Source: Phlebopus portentosus
Taxonomy: Eukaryota; Basidiomycota; Agaricomycetes; Boletales; Boletinellaceae
Assembly: GCA_037892935.1 (NCBI GenBank)
Contig: JAYXKI010000010.1
Span: 1,364,001-1,428,000 of the forward strand
Length of the DNA: 64,000 nucleotides
Direction: 5' to 3'
Made by a program: the position numbers and the translations under genes. Numbering within the stretch: position 1 is the stretch's first letter; each line of letters opens with the position of its first letter. Shown piece by piece: positions 1 through 10,817 of the stretch. The notes under the pieces are model-generated. The model searched no databases. It saw only the letters and a list, made by a program, of their open reading frames with translations, and was not told where the DNA came from.

Positions 1-472
1 TGAGTGGGGCTTGCGAGTGAGTTGGCAGTTGACATTGATTATCTGCGGACGCTCTGCGGTGAAGGCCTGCATGAGCACCGCAAGGTCAACTTTGAAAGAA
101 TGGTCACAAACTTACCTTGATTTGGCACGAAAAGAATGGCAGAGACGGTCATAACTTCTGGTGCAGCTGGTGGCGTCTGAATGACAAGCTGTGAGGGCGA
201 CTGAACCGAAGTAGCTATGCATTCCCTGCGATGTCGGGGCCAGTCCTGAAGAAATTACGCAAATTACGACACACCCGCGTGAGTTGTCAGCCACAAAGAA
301 ACGACCCTTGAACCCTGGACAGGGCTGAGCAATAACATACACTTGATAGATGTTCTGGGCTGCAATACCAGGCAAACTGGCATCGACTACACCACATCGT
401 GGTGGGTCGGCAGCAGACAGTACAGGGATGATGAATGAGGCCTGCCTGGCTATTGCCGTTCATTCCGTTCAT
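1..472 (-). CDS. MYND-type zinc-finger protein (partial, 3' end outside window)
   Basis: Three exons can be followed: 472-341, 245-116 and 66 to beyond base 1. Joined, the first two give a complete MYND zinc finger: CTVCC near residue 17, CSRCQFAWYCSPEH at residues 28-41, then across a phase-0 intron DWPRHRREC, which supplies the final His and Cys of the motif. MYND fingers bind two zinc ions and mediate protein contacts. The finger starts about 16 residues from the chosen ATG, as in the many small MYND proteins of mushroom fungi, where it is followed by a variable domain. The stretch after it (SAILFVPNQG) is the start of such a domain and runs off the contig. Function beyond zinc binding and probable protein interaction is not known. 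The start is the first ATG of the open frame; an upstream exon cannot be excluded. Confidence 0.75.
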
Positions 473-2626
473 GTTGAAGGGTCCTTAGGGTCAATATAGA
501 AGTACGGGGTCGGAAGACAAGATTGGATGGAGAGTTGCGGAGGGCTGAGTTTCCATGGACTCGGATTTATATGTTCGGTGAAATACTTAAGACAATGAAA
601 AGGAGAAAGGTCAATACGACGTAATGGAGGAGATGCGAGTGGGACAATCTTAGTCGCTAAACTGTAATCTACCACGGTCAGACAGGTCAAACGTGGTGAA
701 ATCGCCTAACCGAAGGGGAAACAGATGATCTAGATAATACGCGTAAGCTGTGCCGACAGCCAGGAACGGCTCTCGTTCTTTCATTGGTAACTGCCTTTCC
801 CGCATCAACGGAGAGTCGAGAGCGTAAATTTAAAACGGATGAGGCTAGCGCGAAATTATGAAGAGTGGGGTCTCTTGACCAGAATCAGAGATCACGACAT
901 TTTCCATCATCATTTCTTGCACGCGACCACAATGGATAGAAAACGGGCCGAATCAGTCCCGATTTGCACAAGGGTTGCAAACACGACACAGGATGTATGT
1001 ATTGAATCACTCGAAATCACAACGTGAGTATATTTGCTGTGACCGGAATAGTGAAATCGCTTCTCAAATAGGTGGACCCAAACACGTAGTCGGACCTGTT
1101 GATGTGAGTCGTCAAGTGTCACTGCCCTATTTGGTGCCTCCGACGGCAACTCCTATTATTCTATTCCACGAAGACGGCACATTGGCCTATTTTGAGTCAC
1201 GTTCCGGCTGGCGTGTGTCAAGGTACCGACACCAAACTGGCATAGCTGTCCGTAATCCCGTGGGACGCCCGGCTAATGGGACGATCGCCACCGGCCAGTC
1301 CAACCCGCCGTTCATCGAGTCGGAGGCCATGACGCGTGTTTCTTCTCCCATCACGGTCGTGATCCGGTAGATCGCACCCAAGAACAGAATTATGATTATT
1401 CGGAAGACGGGCGCAAAAAATGTCTGGACACGTGTAACATTCACAGACTACTAATATTTCGACTTCTCTTAGGAAGTTAGGCTCACTTATCAGACCACCC
1501 TGGAGACCAGACTGGATGTCACTTGATCAGTTCTTCGAGCGAAGGCGCTGACGGAGATCAATTAAGTATTATCGGCGCATAATGATCGCGCTTCTCGGCT
1601 TACCCCTTCAATCAGTTCAATTGCAGTGCAGCAAGCGCTTCGAGAAGTCCATTTAGAACGCGGCGATCCCATGGGATTGATAAACAATTGCCAGGAAGAC
1701 TTCTCTCAAGAGCCACTCGACAGAGTGGACTTAGTTCGTCCGTAACGACGATGCCTTTGTGATACATTCGATTCGGTATTGTTTATGTCCGTGCATAGCT
1801 AGCCTTCTCGTGCGTGAAATTCTAGGCTACCGAGAAGCAGTATAATAGTGCTAATTTTTAGCGTTTAAAGGTACAGACATTAGGTGGCGGTTTATTAGCG
1901 TTCGCCTTGTTTGCCGCCACTGCATCCGCCACATGTAGTGTCTGTTATGACCGGATTTACGCAACACTGGGGAAATTGCTAGCTCTGTTACAAGTTGGAT
2001 TTGAACGTGTGTAGAATCTCGATCCTTTTGGTGGTTGTATGAAATCTCAGCGCTCACAATGTAAACTCAGGGAATATATTGTCTTCAGAATAATATCTTT
2101 CTAGACGACATTAAGTCTTGGCAAATGTGACAGAGCCTCCCATTTCAAATGCACAGTGTACTTGTGCTTGTCAACAGTTTCCACATGCAGTGCCTTTCCC
2201 GCATGATAGCCAGGTTGGATGCTGTGTCCCGCCCTTTATTCTTGGATCTGTCTTAACTTAGACTCGTTTCTGAATGTTCCGAGCACGGAATGTGGGAGTG
2301 AGAAACAATATGAAAGTCTTACATACTACGCAGAAATCAGGATCAGGAATAAAATAATTTCCTACAGTACTTGACAATGAGAACATATTATTGAATTACC
2401 ACGAGTTCCATAATCCACCGGCATGAAGAAAAGACGAATTCAACTCGTTTGCTTCATGTCGACACTAACTTCAAGGTTTCGTAAGCTTCACTGAGGTATA
2501 CAGTCACGTGATATGCATCATCAGCAGTGATGCTTACGTAGTCAGACGAACGATTCGGTTGTCACTGTTGAAGTCCTTTTTACAACTTCCAAGTACTACG
2601 TGTTTCAAGCTTAGCGGCTAGCAACG
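473..2626. other. 2.1 kb without a supportable gene
   Basis: Only short unrelated frames occur here. The longest (plus strand 975-1370, 131 codons) overlaps an 85-codon frame on the other strand and shows no domain or splice pattern. A short hydrophobic stretch is encoded on the minus strand near 1380-1440, but it cannot be joined to anything. The segment presumably holds the promoter of the MYND gene (minus) and that of the Y14 gene (plus). I see no repeat, RNA gene or transposon end in it. Confidence 0.5.
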
Positions 2627-3729
2627 ATGTCCGACGATGAGATGAGTATGAACATCGATGATGGTATGAACTAAACTTGCAGTGTCATATTGTACCTCTA
2701 ACCTGTGTCTGATACCCAGCGGGCGGTGTCGTCCGTCGAAAAGGCCGTGGGTTTCAAAAGTCTCGCGGTACGTCGTTCCAGGCATCAGTGCGAGGTACAG
2801 ACCTTTATACTAACCGGGTTTCATCTCTTGGAAACGACTTCGACACCGCGATGGCTGGGATGTCCTCATGCTATCGTGAAAACCTTGGCTCTCTAAATTT
2901 AAAACCCTTTATTCGGGACAACGACTGGGTGTGCTCGTGCTTTGATCGCCAATCTTTCCGTTGGCAACTTGCTTGTTTGTCTTGACGTGTAGCAGATGAT
3001 GCTGCGGTAACCACCGAGCCGACGTATGATCGAGTCGACTCAGGTGTTGCAGGCAGTGTTGCAGAGACAAAAGCTGCGCGGTGTGAGTAACCTCGTTTAA
3101 GATATTCGTGATCCAGCACACTGACGTCGTTTAATGGATGACATACTTACCCTCCTGTGGGCTTGGTTCGTTTATTCTCATATCTGCCGTATCTGCCGTT
3201 CAATGCTATTTCACTCTTGCCCAACATGTTCAACCTCCTGTTTCGGTTCTGTCATTACGTTCGGTTCGCCCCACGTGTTTCGTTTTCGCGCCCTGTGGCC
3301 ATGTCGTTCGGTAACTAACTGCAGCCGTGGAGGGCTGGATAGTATTCGTGACTAATGTGCACGAGGAAGCGACGGATGAGGATCTCATGGACAAGTTTGG
3401 AGAGTTCGGAGAGATCAAAAATTTACATCTCAACCTTGATAGGCGGACCGGTTACGTGAAGGTAGATTCATTCCTCTGTTTGGGTTGGAACTGTGTTTAG
3501 CGATGTTTCTCTCACTTACTTTACTCATCTCCAGGGATATGCACTAGTTGAGTATGAGACACTCGCGGAGGCGCAAGCAGCTATTGCAAATGCCAACGGT
3601 TCCACGTTGCTCGAGCAAGTGATCGAATGTGATTTCGCTTTCGTTCGCCCGCCGCCTTCCGGCCCGAAGCAAGGCGGACGAGGTCGAGGTGGACGAGGCC
3701 GTAGCGTTAGTCCTGGAAGAAGGCGATGA
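2627..3729 (+). CDS. RBM8A: Y14 / RBM8A, RNA-binding core subunit of the exon junction complex
   Basis: Five exons (2627-2663, 2720-2767, 2996-3082, 3325-3461, 3535-3729) join to a 167-residue protein, close to the 174 residues of human RBM8A. The N-terminus is acidic ([12 protein letters not shown]), followed by the basic RRKGRGF element. The single RRM begins at [19 protein letters not shown] and includes [20 protein letters not shown] and [17 protein letters not shown], nearly residue for residue like the animal protein. The tail is Arg/Gly-rich and ends in SPGRRR, a likely phosphorylation/methylation site. Y14 pairs with Mago and sits with eIF4A3 on spliced mRNA upstream of exon junctions, acting in export, localisation and decay; its RRM is used mainly to hold Mago. 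The gene is itself split by four introns. Identification is firm. Confidence 0.95.
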
Positions 3730-3983
3730 GTTAAATCTTTAACTGTAGCATGTTGCTGTATCTATCTCGCCCGAGCAGTGTTTCCGCGATGCCAGCGATG
3801 TTTTGCCGCAATGACCAGCGGTGTTAAATTTGGTCATAAGTATATAGGTTGTTTTTTTACTAACTTGTTACTGTGTGACAAAGTGTGACGTGACACTTTA
3901 CCTTTCGCGTCACTCACCACACCATGGCTTGTTCTCTAACCGCAATCACTTGAGGCTAGTTGCCAGTTTACCTGTTTGTTTCT

Positions 3984-5170
3984 ATGGCCCAGGTGGAAGA
4001 ACTAGACGATGCGCATATCCCCGCCAATGAAGTTAACAAACCAAGATCTCAGACCTCCACACGTGAACAAGTAGTAACTGAAAAAGTGGCCGATGAAGGT
4101 GACGAAGGCAAAGAACAGGATGACAATGGCGACGAGGAAGAAGAAGAGGAAGAATATGAGATTGAAGCAATATTGGATTATAAAAGGAGTTATTTTAAAA
4201 AGGTGTGTTCGAAACGATGACATGTCCGTTCGCGACGCGTCTTGATACGTGTTTTCGCGAGTGAACCATCCTGACAAATGACATGCCTTTACTCACATGA
4301 GACATTGCTAGGGCGAAAATGCCTATCTGGTGAAGTGGAAAGGCTATAGCGAAGAACACAACAGTTGGGTCGCGGAAGATGATGCAGAGTCAGTCCTCGC
4401 GTCCTTGAATATGTCGTTATCTGCTTCCGGGTGATCACTAATGTCTTTTCTCTAGGAATGCGAAGGAACTCATTACCGAATTCTTGAAAAAAAGGGCGAG
4501 AAACAAGGAACAGAGTGCAAAACAAGCGGTTCGTGGGCGAAAACCTAACTCGGCAAAGATATCAAAGAGTGGAAGAGATGCGACGCCTGATACCGAAAGC
4601 GTCAGCGTCTCTACGAGCAAGCGAGGTCGTGGCAGAGCGGCTTCGCCGTCCGATTCTGAGGAAGAAGAGCAGCGAACAGCGAAGAAGTCGCGCGTTAATG
4701 TGAATACCAATGGGTCGGCATCAGCAAAGCGCGGGACACTTGCCGCTCTAGACAAAACAGATGACGAGGACTTCGCGATGGTAGATGCTAGTGGAATGAC
4801 TCATGACGGACGTGTGTACACGTCAATGAAAGCCTTAAAGTTGGCTGCTCGGAGAAGCTGGGAGGAACTCGTGAAACGCGTCCTGACAGTTGAACGCAGC
4901 GGGAAGGATCTTATGGTTTATTTCGAAACGTACTCATATTTTGCTATCATGCGCAGTGGAGAATCTGATTCATTGCACCTTTCAGGACCGACGGACATTA
5001 TGTACGCGAATCTTCATCGATATGCAAAGACAAATTGCCGAGGAAGGTGCGTGGGATTTACTCGTTTATCTTGCAGTATATATATAAACGCAACATTTTT
5101 GACGCAGCTCTTTGACTTTTACGAGTCTCATCTGAGATGGAAAGTGACGGAGGAAGATGCTTCTGATTAG
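3984..5170 (+). CDS. HP1-family heterochromatin protein (chromodomain + chromoshadow domain)
   Basis: Exons 3984-4202, 4312-4388, 4456-4929, 4986-5046 and 5108-5170 give 297 residues. After an acidic N-terminus with a long Glu run, the chromodomain starts at YEIEAILDYKRSYF (about residue 60) and continues with AYLVKWKGYSEEHNSW across an intron; Tyr, Trp and Tyr of the methyl-lysine cage are present. A basic, Ser-rich hinge follows (about residues 115-205). The C-terminal chromoshadow domain runs from SWEELVKRVLTVER to LFDFYESHLRW and only becomes readable when two introns in it (4930-4985, 5047-5107) are removed. HP1 proteins bind H3K9-methylated nucleosomes and dimerise through the shadow domain to build silent chromatin (Swi6/Chp2 in fission yeast). 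The start ATG is the first one in frame; the codon at 3960 upstream is TTG. Confidence 0.93.
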
Positions 5171-5639
5171 GAGGAAGCTCATATCTTTCTTTTTCTCCGT
5201 TCCTGACATTTCTTCCACCAATTCGTCGAATTGGCGAGTGGGTGATATTCTGTGCCATCTTACTGCTTTATTCTGGTCCAGCATGCCATATGCCTCATCT
5301 GTTTTTCCGTCTGAGGTCTTGTTAATTTTCATTAAGTCTATTTTTCGGGACTTCCTGTTGATTGTGAGAGATGTGTTGACGATTAAGATGGTTTAGTTGT
5401 CTTTTTTTGTCGTGCAAAACAGGCCCACTTCGATTGTGAGAAAGTCCACAACGGAAGTAGATCACGCTGAGTCAACTTCGTGCGTATCGACTCATCCTCT
5501 TAGCTATATGATAGCCACTAGATACGCTATATCATCTACACTCAGGGCATCCCGCAGAACACCTACTGCTTGCCTGCACTTAACTTCATCTACATCTTTG
5601 ACGGAAGACAACAGCTTTTTGAGACGCAAACTACGTAGA
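5171..5639. other. 469-base gap, possible 5' part of the Tpt1 gene
   Basis: This stretch holds the 3' flank of the HP1 gene and the upstream region of Tpt1. The plus frame is open from 5397 into Tpt1, but that first codon is TTG. An in-frame ATG at 5508 would add 44 residues (MIATRYAISSTLRASRRT...) rich in Arg, Ser and Thr. These could be a mitochondrial presequence or simply untranslated leader. Nothing else is seen. Confidence 0.4.
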
Positions 5640-6789
5640 ATGGAAAGGATCGAAGAAAGGAAACAGCAGCAACGTGAACAGCGGCAAGCTGCTGAAAAGC
5701 CCTCGAGACAAGCGTACAAAAAGGGTCCGCGGTTAAGGGGCAACCCAAGAGATGAGGAGGATGTGCGTATTTCGAAGACTCTTTCGTGGGTGTTGCGCCA
5801 CGGCGCCAAAACAGAGGGTCTAATCGTACGACCGGATGGGTATGCGAGAGTACGAGACCTGGTACGTGCACCTATTGACCAATCGTTCATCAGATTCTGA
5901 CTATTGCGGCAGTTGGCATTGCAGCGTTTTCGCGATGTGAACTTTCAGACACTAGAGCGGATCGTGCAGCATGATGCTAAAGAGCGGTATCATCTGTTGT
6001 TCGAACCTGGCTCATCCGAAAATAGCGCCCCCGATGATTGCTGGTGGATACGAGCAAACCAAGGCCACACTATGAAAGTACGGCGTCACAATGAACTCTG
6101 TTCGGGCACGTTTTTAATCATCGCGTGCATCTTTCGCAGGACATCGATCTCAATTTCGCTGAAATTACGGACGCAGGACAGGTTCCGATGGCGGTTCACG
6201 GAACAAACTTCCAAGCTTGGCAGAAAATCAGTGGGTCATTCATGTCGCCAGGAGACACTCTTGTTTCTTATTATCTTTCGCTGTAGAGCAAGAAGGGTTA
6301 TCACCGATGAAGCGCACGCACATACACCTTGCGCAACATATCTCTCATATAAAGGGCATGAAAGCTACCCCAGGTCCGAAGTCCCCTTAGATACTTATTC
6401 TCATCATTAACTGAATGTTCTCTGTAGGACTACGGAACAAATCCCAAGTACTTATCTATGTAGATCTTGACAAAGCAATCCGTGCCGGAATCCACTTTTA
6501 TCTGTCTGCAAATGGCGTCGTACTTACAAAGGGCGATGAGACCGGTTTCTTACGGCCAGAGTACTTCCAACGAGTTACAGATGCATTGGGCTCTCCGCTT
6601 CCCGGCTGGAGTGGCGTTTTCGCGGAAGAGAAGCGCAAGTCAAGATCTCGTAGCAGGGAACGACAAGCGAAGGAGCGAAGTAAATCGATGGAAAAGGTAT
6701 CCAGTGCGTCAAAAGACGCAGAGCTCGAACCGACGGTAATTCCGACGACAAAAGCACTATCCGATCTGAATTTGAACGAAACACAGTAA
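5640..6789 (+). CDS. TPT1: tRNA 2'-phosphotransferase Tpt1/KptA
   Basis: Exons 5640-5861, 5913-6077, 6140-6230, 6287-6373 and 6428-6789 give 278 residues. Tpt1 removes the 2'-phosphate left at the splice junction of tRNAs by fungal ligase, using NAD+ and releasing ADP-ribose 1''-2'' cyclic phosphate. The catalytic signatures are all visible: SKTLSWVLRHGA (Arg-His pair), WIRANQGHT (second Arg), AVHGTNFQAW, LSPMKRTHIHLAQ, and GLRNKSQVLIYVDL (last Arg of the RHRR tetrad). The N-terminus is a basic, Gln-rich extension and the C-terminus a Ser/Arg/Lys-rich tail, both beyond the ~200-residue catalytic core. The start is uncertain: 5640 gives a normal length, while 5508 would add 44 residues. Family assignment is firm. 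Confidence 0.92.
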
Positions 6790-6903
6790 ATGGGTATATC
6801 ATTGTCCTATCTTAGTGTAGCTCCAAATAATGCATCTCTATGTATTTGTCTACGATGGATGTGCTACCTGAAACTTGAGGCAGACGACAAATGCGGAATG
6901 AAA

Positions 6904-9900
6904 TTAGCGTTGGGGCGTGGAGTTAGGTGAACTACTTTCGCTCAAGAGCCAAGAATGCGATTCTGTCCTAGCCGAGACGGTTGTCCGCCTCCTGGTGGAA
7001 ACATCTGTTTCAGAGTAGCTTGGCGAATTGTCACTGTTATCGACGTCGCTCTCGTCGTCATTCTCCCACATAGTCCATTTGAACACTGCTTTGCTGAAAA
7101 CAATACCTCATGTGAGCCCTACACGAACATGCGACGATAAAAATAAGTCATCTTACTTTCCAGTCTTCCGAGCTTTGGCTGCCTGCAGAGGCTGGAAAGA
7201 GCCATTCAGTTTAGAACGCGCCTTCGACGACTCAGTGTTCTTGTGCATACGATGTACGTATCGATTATCTTCTTCTGGAAGCACGATACCAGAATCCGAT
7301 TCGTACGGGTTGTGAGCGCGCGCAGGACGCTTGGGGGTCTTCTCATCCAGTTCGCTTTTGAAAGAGTCTGTATCCGAAAAGACGGGACTTGCTTTGGTGC
7401 GAGAGTTCACCATCGACGGTGCGGCCATCTGGTGAATCCGTTTTGCAGGCTTCCCTGATGTTTTCGTCGTGACGATGATGTCAGATGCATCTGAGGCCTT
7501 CCCAGCCTTCGCTTCCAGCCGACGATTGTTTGTGGAAGCATCTGTGTGAACCGAAGAGCTGTCGCTGAGCTCGATGATACGTCCAGGATCATCACTTTTT
7601 GCTGGTCGAGCCGTTGTTTTCGCCTTCGCCTTGTTCGTAATACCTTTCCGTCTGGTAGTCTCGGCGTAAGTTATGCCCGTATCTTTGGTTTCTTTTTCCT
7701 CTTCAGAAATCTCGGCGCGTCTTGCTCGGACCCGTTCCTTCATGATTGCTTCGCCAACTTGCTGACCCATTCCAAGATCCTCTCCAACGCTCATGGCATC
7801 CCGATTGTCTAAGTCCGGAAACATGGCAGTACCGTACTTACTGCTCTTACGCAAAATTCGAATTGCATATTCGATACTCGTGCCCGATCCAAGGTCCTCT
7901 TGTATCAGCGCCACGGCGCACTCGGGCACTAGAACACATCGGATGAATTCCGTAGGTGTTAGAGGTGCAACACGATCGGGATCGATGCTATCTGGCGGGA
8001 AAAGGTGGCTCAGCGTTTGGGTGATAATCACGGCACCCTGCTCTCCGTAGCTTAATATACTCAAGTTAGAATAGCGATAACGATATTGATCAGGAAAGAT
8101 GAAACTGACTATCCAGGTTGACTTTTTTCGAAGGAATCAAACTGGTTTGTAACACCCATCGTTTTCCTTGCGCCGTATTTATCTATATCTTTCTTCAGGT
8201 CGCGCCAGAATATGCTCTTCCTTTTGTCACGTAACAACACTGTCATGTGCTTGCGGAGAGCGTGAATGCGCCCAGGAAGAGTCGTGAAGTCTATACACGT
8301 TGGCCACCCGGCTGCTCGAGCCTTTGGAAGAAGCTGCATTTCAAATTGATGACGCTGGCACATGGTGACGTATGAGAGAAGCGGTGCTTTGAGTCCCAAC
8401 GGATTTGTTGGTCGTGCATCTGGATATTTTGGTATGCGTTTCAGCATATCGATCAGTAGGGGCGTCGGATTTGGAGGAAAAGGCATGTCACAATATGGGC
8501 AGAGTGTTTTCGGATCGGCTGTCGATCAGATGATAAGATCTGAGATATAATATTCAGAAGAGAGATGTCAGGATACTCACGCTGGATATCCGTCTGCATG
8601 AAGAACCGGTCATCGGTATCTGCAACGTCGCGTAGGCTTGAACGCGAAAGATTCATATCAGGAAGAAGTTTGTTTCACGAGAAGACGACATCTCACCCGT
8701 TTGATTCTCGTTTGTTTTGTCCGAGCATGTGGTAGCCAGATCCATCAGCAGATGAATTGGACACTTTCGCAAAGTCCGAGTCGCTAGGCTGCGGGCGGTC
8801 TTCTAATGACATAGGAAACGGAGCTAATCCGCCGCGGTTAATGATCTCGTCATTTCGATTCATGAGTAGTGGGTCCTCATCACTCCCGCTTTCCTCACTG
8901 CCATCGAGGACATTAACGGAGTCATCATAAGCAGATTTCACCAACATGGGGAACGGAGCTAGACGGGATCTCTGGTGTTCTGTGTTGATAGTAGGTTATT
9001 GCACTGAATGGCCGGCTTAGGAGGCGACTCACTTGTCACAGATTTAGCGATGCCGTCTGTCGCCAACTTCGCCATCGGGAACGGCGCTGGCCTCTTCTTA
9101 AGTGTGTTCTTGCTCGACCGCGGAGTCTCTTCCTCATCCATGCCCTCAACACCTGATTGGTAAAAATTGGTACTTCGAGACGGTCCCAAGAGCGGTTTGC
9201 TTCTTTTCTCGTTCCTTAAGGAGCTCGCGGATGCACCGTCCAGCAGCGGGCGAGAATTATTCCCGTACGCAGCGTGCGGCTTGATTTTTGGTTTCTTCTT
9301 CTCCGGGGGTTCGTCGGAAAAGCTGTTTTTGTCATTCCTTGGTCTCCATTTCGATAAACAGGGTCTTGATTTTCTAACTGACGATGAGGAAGGCGTGATT
9401 CTGGAGTCCAGAAGTGAAGATAGATTCTGTTGAATGCCATAATCATCCGAGTCGGATTCGGGCGGTGCTGTTCCTGCATCAGAGAACGGAATGTAAGGCC
9501 TTTTGGGACTTCGAATAGGTTGACTCGATGATGTTAGATTCAGCTCATCGGAGGAATCTCCTGAGTCAACTGAGATTGCTCCATTTCGACTCTGATTGGG
9601 AAGAATGGTGGCTTTGTATTTCGCCTTAGCAACCTTCCCTCTTTGTGCTTCACCTGACTTCTTCTGCGACATTTTCGATGATTTTGCGCGTTCTGGAATC
9701 TTTCTTCTGGGCTCTTTCCCACCAGTGGATGTTCCTGAAGAAGCGGAAGCGCCAGTTTGATAGTTTCCCCTGGGAGATACACCAAACCTATACGATGTCC
9801 CGCCAAGGTGTTCGAATTTCGCGCCCGTACCCGATTTAGCTCTATTCTTGGAAGAAGTATCAAGGATTTCTGGCCGTCTGAAGGACGTTCGCGCGACGGA

Positions 9901-10056
9901 GTCCTGCATCTTCCTGAGACCATCAAGATATTCCTGGGAGCCTAATTGCGCACTGGATTGCCTATATCGTCTAGCGCCAAATACTAAGCTTTCATTACGT
10001 GCTGCGTCGTCTAAAGCGTTCCCTGTTTGACTCAGACCAGCATAAATCTCTTCCAT
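6904..10056 (-). CDS. Rtc4-domain protein (restriction of telomere capping 4-like)
   Basis: Six exons (10056-9033, 8979-8697, 8636-8581, 8518-8110, 8050-7157, 7093-6904) stay in frame for 951 residues. The first ~440 residues are low-complexity, Ser/Lys/Arg-rich and acidic, and look disordered. The Rtc4 domain begins at TLCPYCDMPFPP and includes DARPTNPLGLKAPL, TMCQRHQFE, AAGWPTCIDF, FWRDLKKDI, YYGEQGAVIITQTL, FPPDSIDPD and TEFIRCVLVPECAVALIQED. It ends with the ILRKSSKYGTAMFP block. The tail is again acidic and Ser-rich. In yeast Rtc4 is a poorly understood nuclear/cytoplasmic protein found in a telomere-uncapping suppressor screen; the biochemical role of the domain is unknown. Within the disordered part the motif APFPM occurs three times (see findings). 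The last exon could instead be untranslated, because the frame also stops at 7153 if the final intron is retained. A transposon lies 361 bases upstream of the ATG. Confidence 0.85.
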
Positions 10057-10417
10057 GGAACCCTAAGACTTTAAGTGTGACGGTGCCCAGGAAGCCCTCG
10101 TAGACTCTGCCACTTTGTCGACCGACAGGTAGCGATGAGCATTGAGAAATAGGGTAGCAAAAGGCGACGAGTCAGTCACGAGTGTGTCTTGAGAACCGTG
10201 AGATGGATCTTCAACAGGCAACTACGGCGCTACGCGTCTCTAAAAATCGCCACGAGTCACGCGTCGTGTCTGTCACATTTCGACCGAAAGCACACGCCCG
10301 ATTCTTGAATTGAACAAGCTTTCAAACCACCGCAGGTTTTTTCTATGACGCGGAACTCCGGTGTCAGAATTTTTTTCCCTTTAAACTCGCCCACTAATTT
10401 TACATAACAAGTATACT
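10057..10417. promoter_or_regulatory. Upstream region of the Rtc4 gene, ending at the transposon
   Basis: 361 bases separate the Rtc4 start codon (minus strand) from the left end of the transposon. They must contain the core promoter and 5' leader of the Rtc4 gene unless this lies across the element. No clear TATA or known factor site was recognised. Confidence 0.4.
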
Positions 10418-10428
10418 CACTGCGTTAC
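10418..10428 (+). repeat. Left terminal inverted repeat of the transposon
   Basis: CACTGCGTTAC, preceded by the putative target duplication ACT (10415-10417). It starts with the CACTG typical of CACTA-superfamily ends. Similarity to the right end falls off after 11 bases. Confidence 0.65.
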
Positions 10429-10754
10429 AGAGAAGATAATACATGCGTGTTTAGATGTGTGCTAGGTCACAAATCGCGTGACTACATACAAAATGTAGAT
10501 CATCTAACACACAGTTTGTGTAGCAAACAAGAGTCTGACTACGTGGTGCTAGCACACTTGATGTATATGAGCTAAACAGTGCCAAAATGTAGATTGGTTT
10601 AGTTGTAATAAAAACATTTTTGTACATTTGTGTTGGATGGACTACAAAAGTCGGTATATATGCGCCTAAGAACTAAGTTTGAAATTCTTTCATCCAATGG
10701 AAAATTGAAATTACTGTATTTAGCGATAAGTTACCTAATACAAGCGAACCCGTG

Positions 10755-10799
10755 ACTTTATGAGACGCGCTCTGAGGGTCAGAGCGCGTCTCATAAAGT
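10755..10799. repeat. Perfect 21-base inverted repeat with 3-base spacer
   Basis: The left arm is 10755-10775 and the right arm 10779-10799, separated by GGG. The arms are exact reverse complements over all 21 bases and GC-rich in the middle (GAGACGCGCTC core), in an otherwise AT-rich region. The palindrome ends 18 bases before the ATG of the accessory gene. It would form a strong hairpin in DNA or in the 5' leader of that mRNA. Confidence 0.95.
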
Positions 10800-10817
10800 T
10801 GTCTGGTCGTCTGCACA

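Noticed and set aside
975..1444. Overlapping 131- and 85-codon frames on opposite strands
   Set aside because: No domain, no splice continuation, and each is the antisense of the other; not distinguishable from chance.
4930..5107. Read-through of the HP1 gene without removing introns (as one long exon)
   Set aside because: It destroys the chromoshadow domain; removing 4930-4985 and 5047-5107 restores it exactly.
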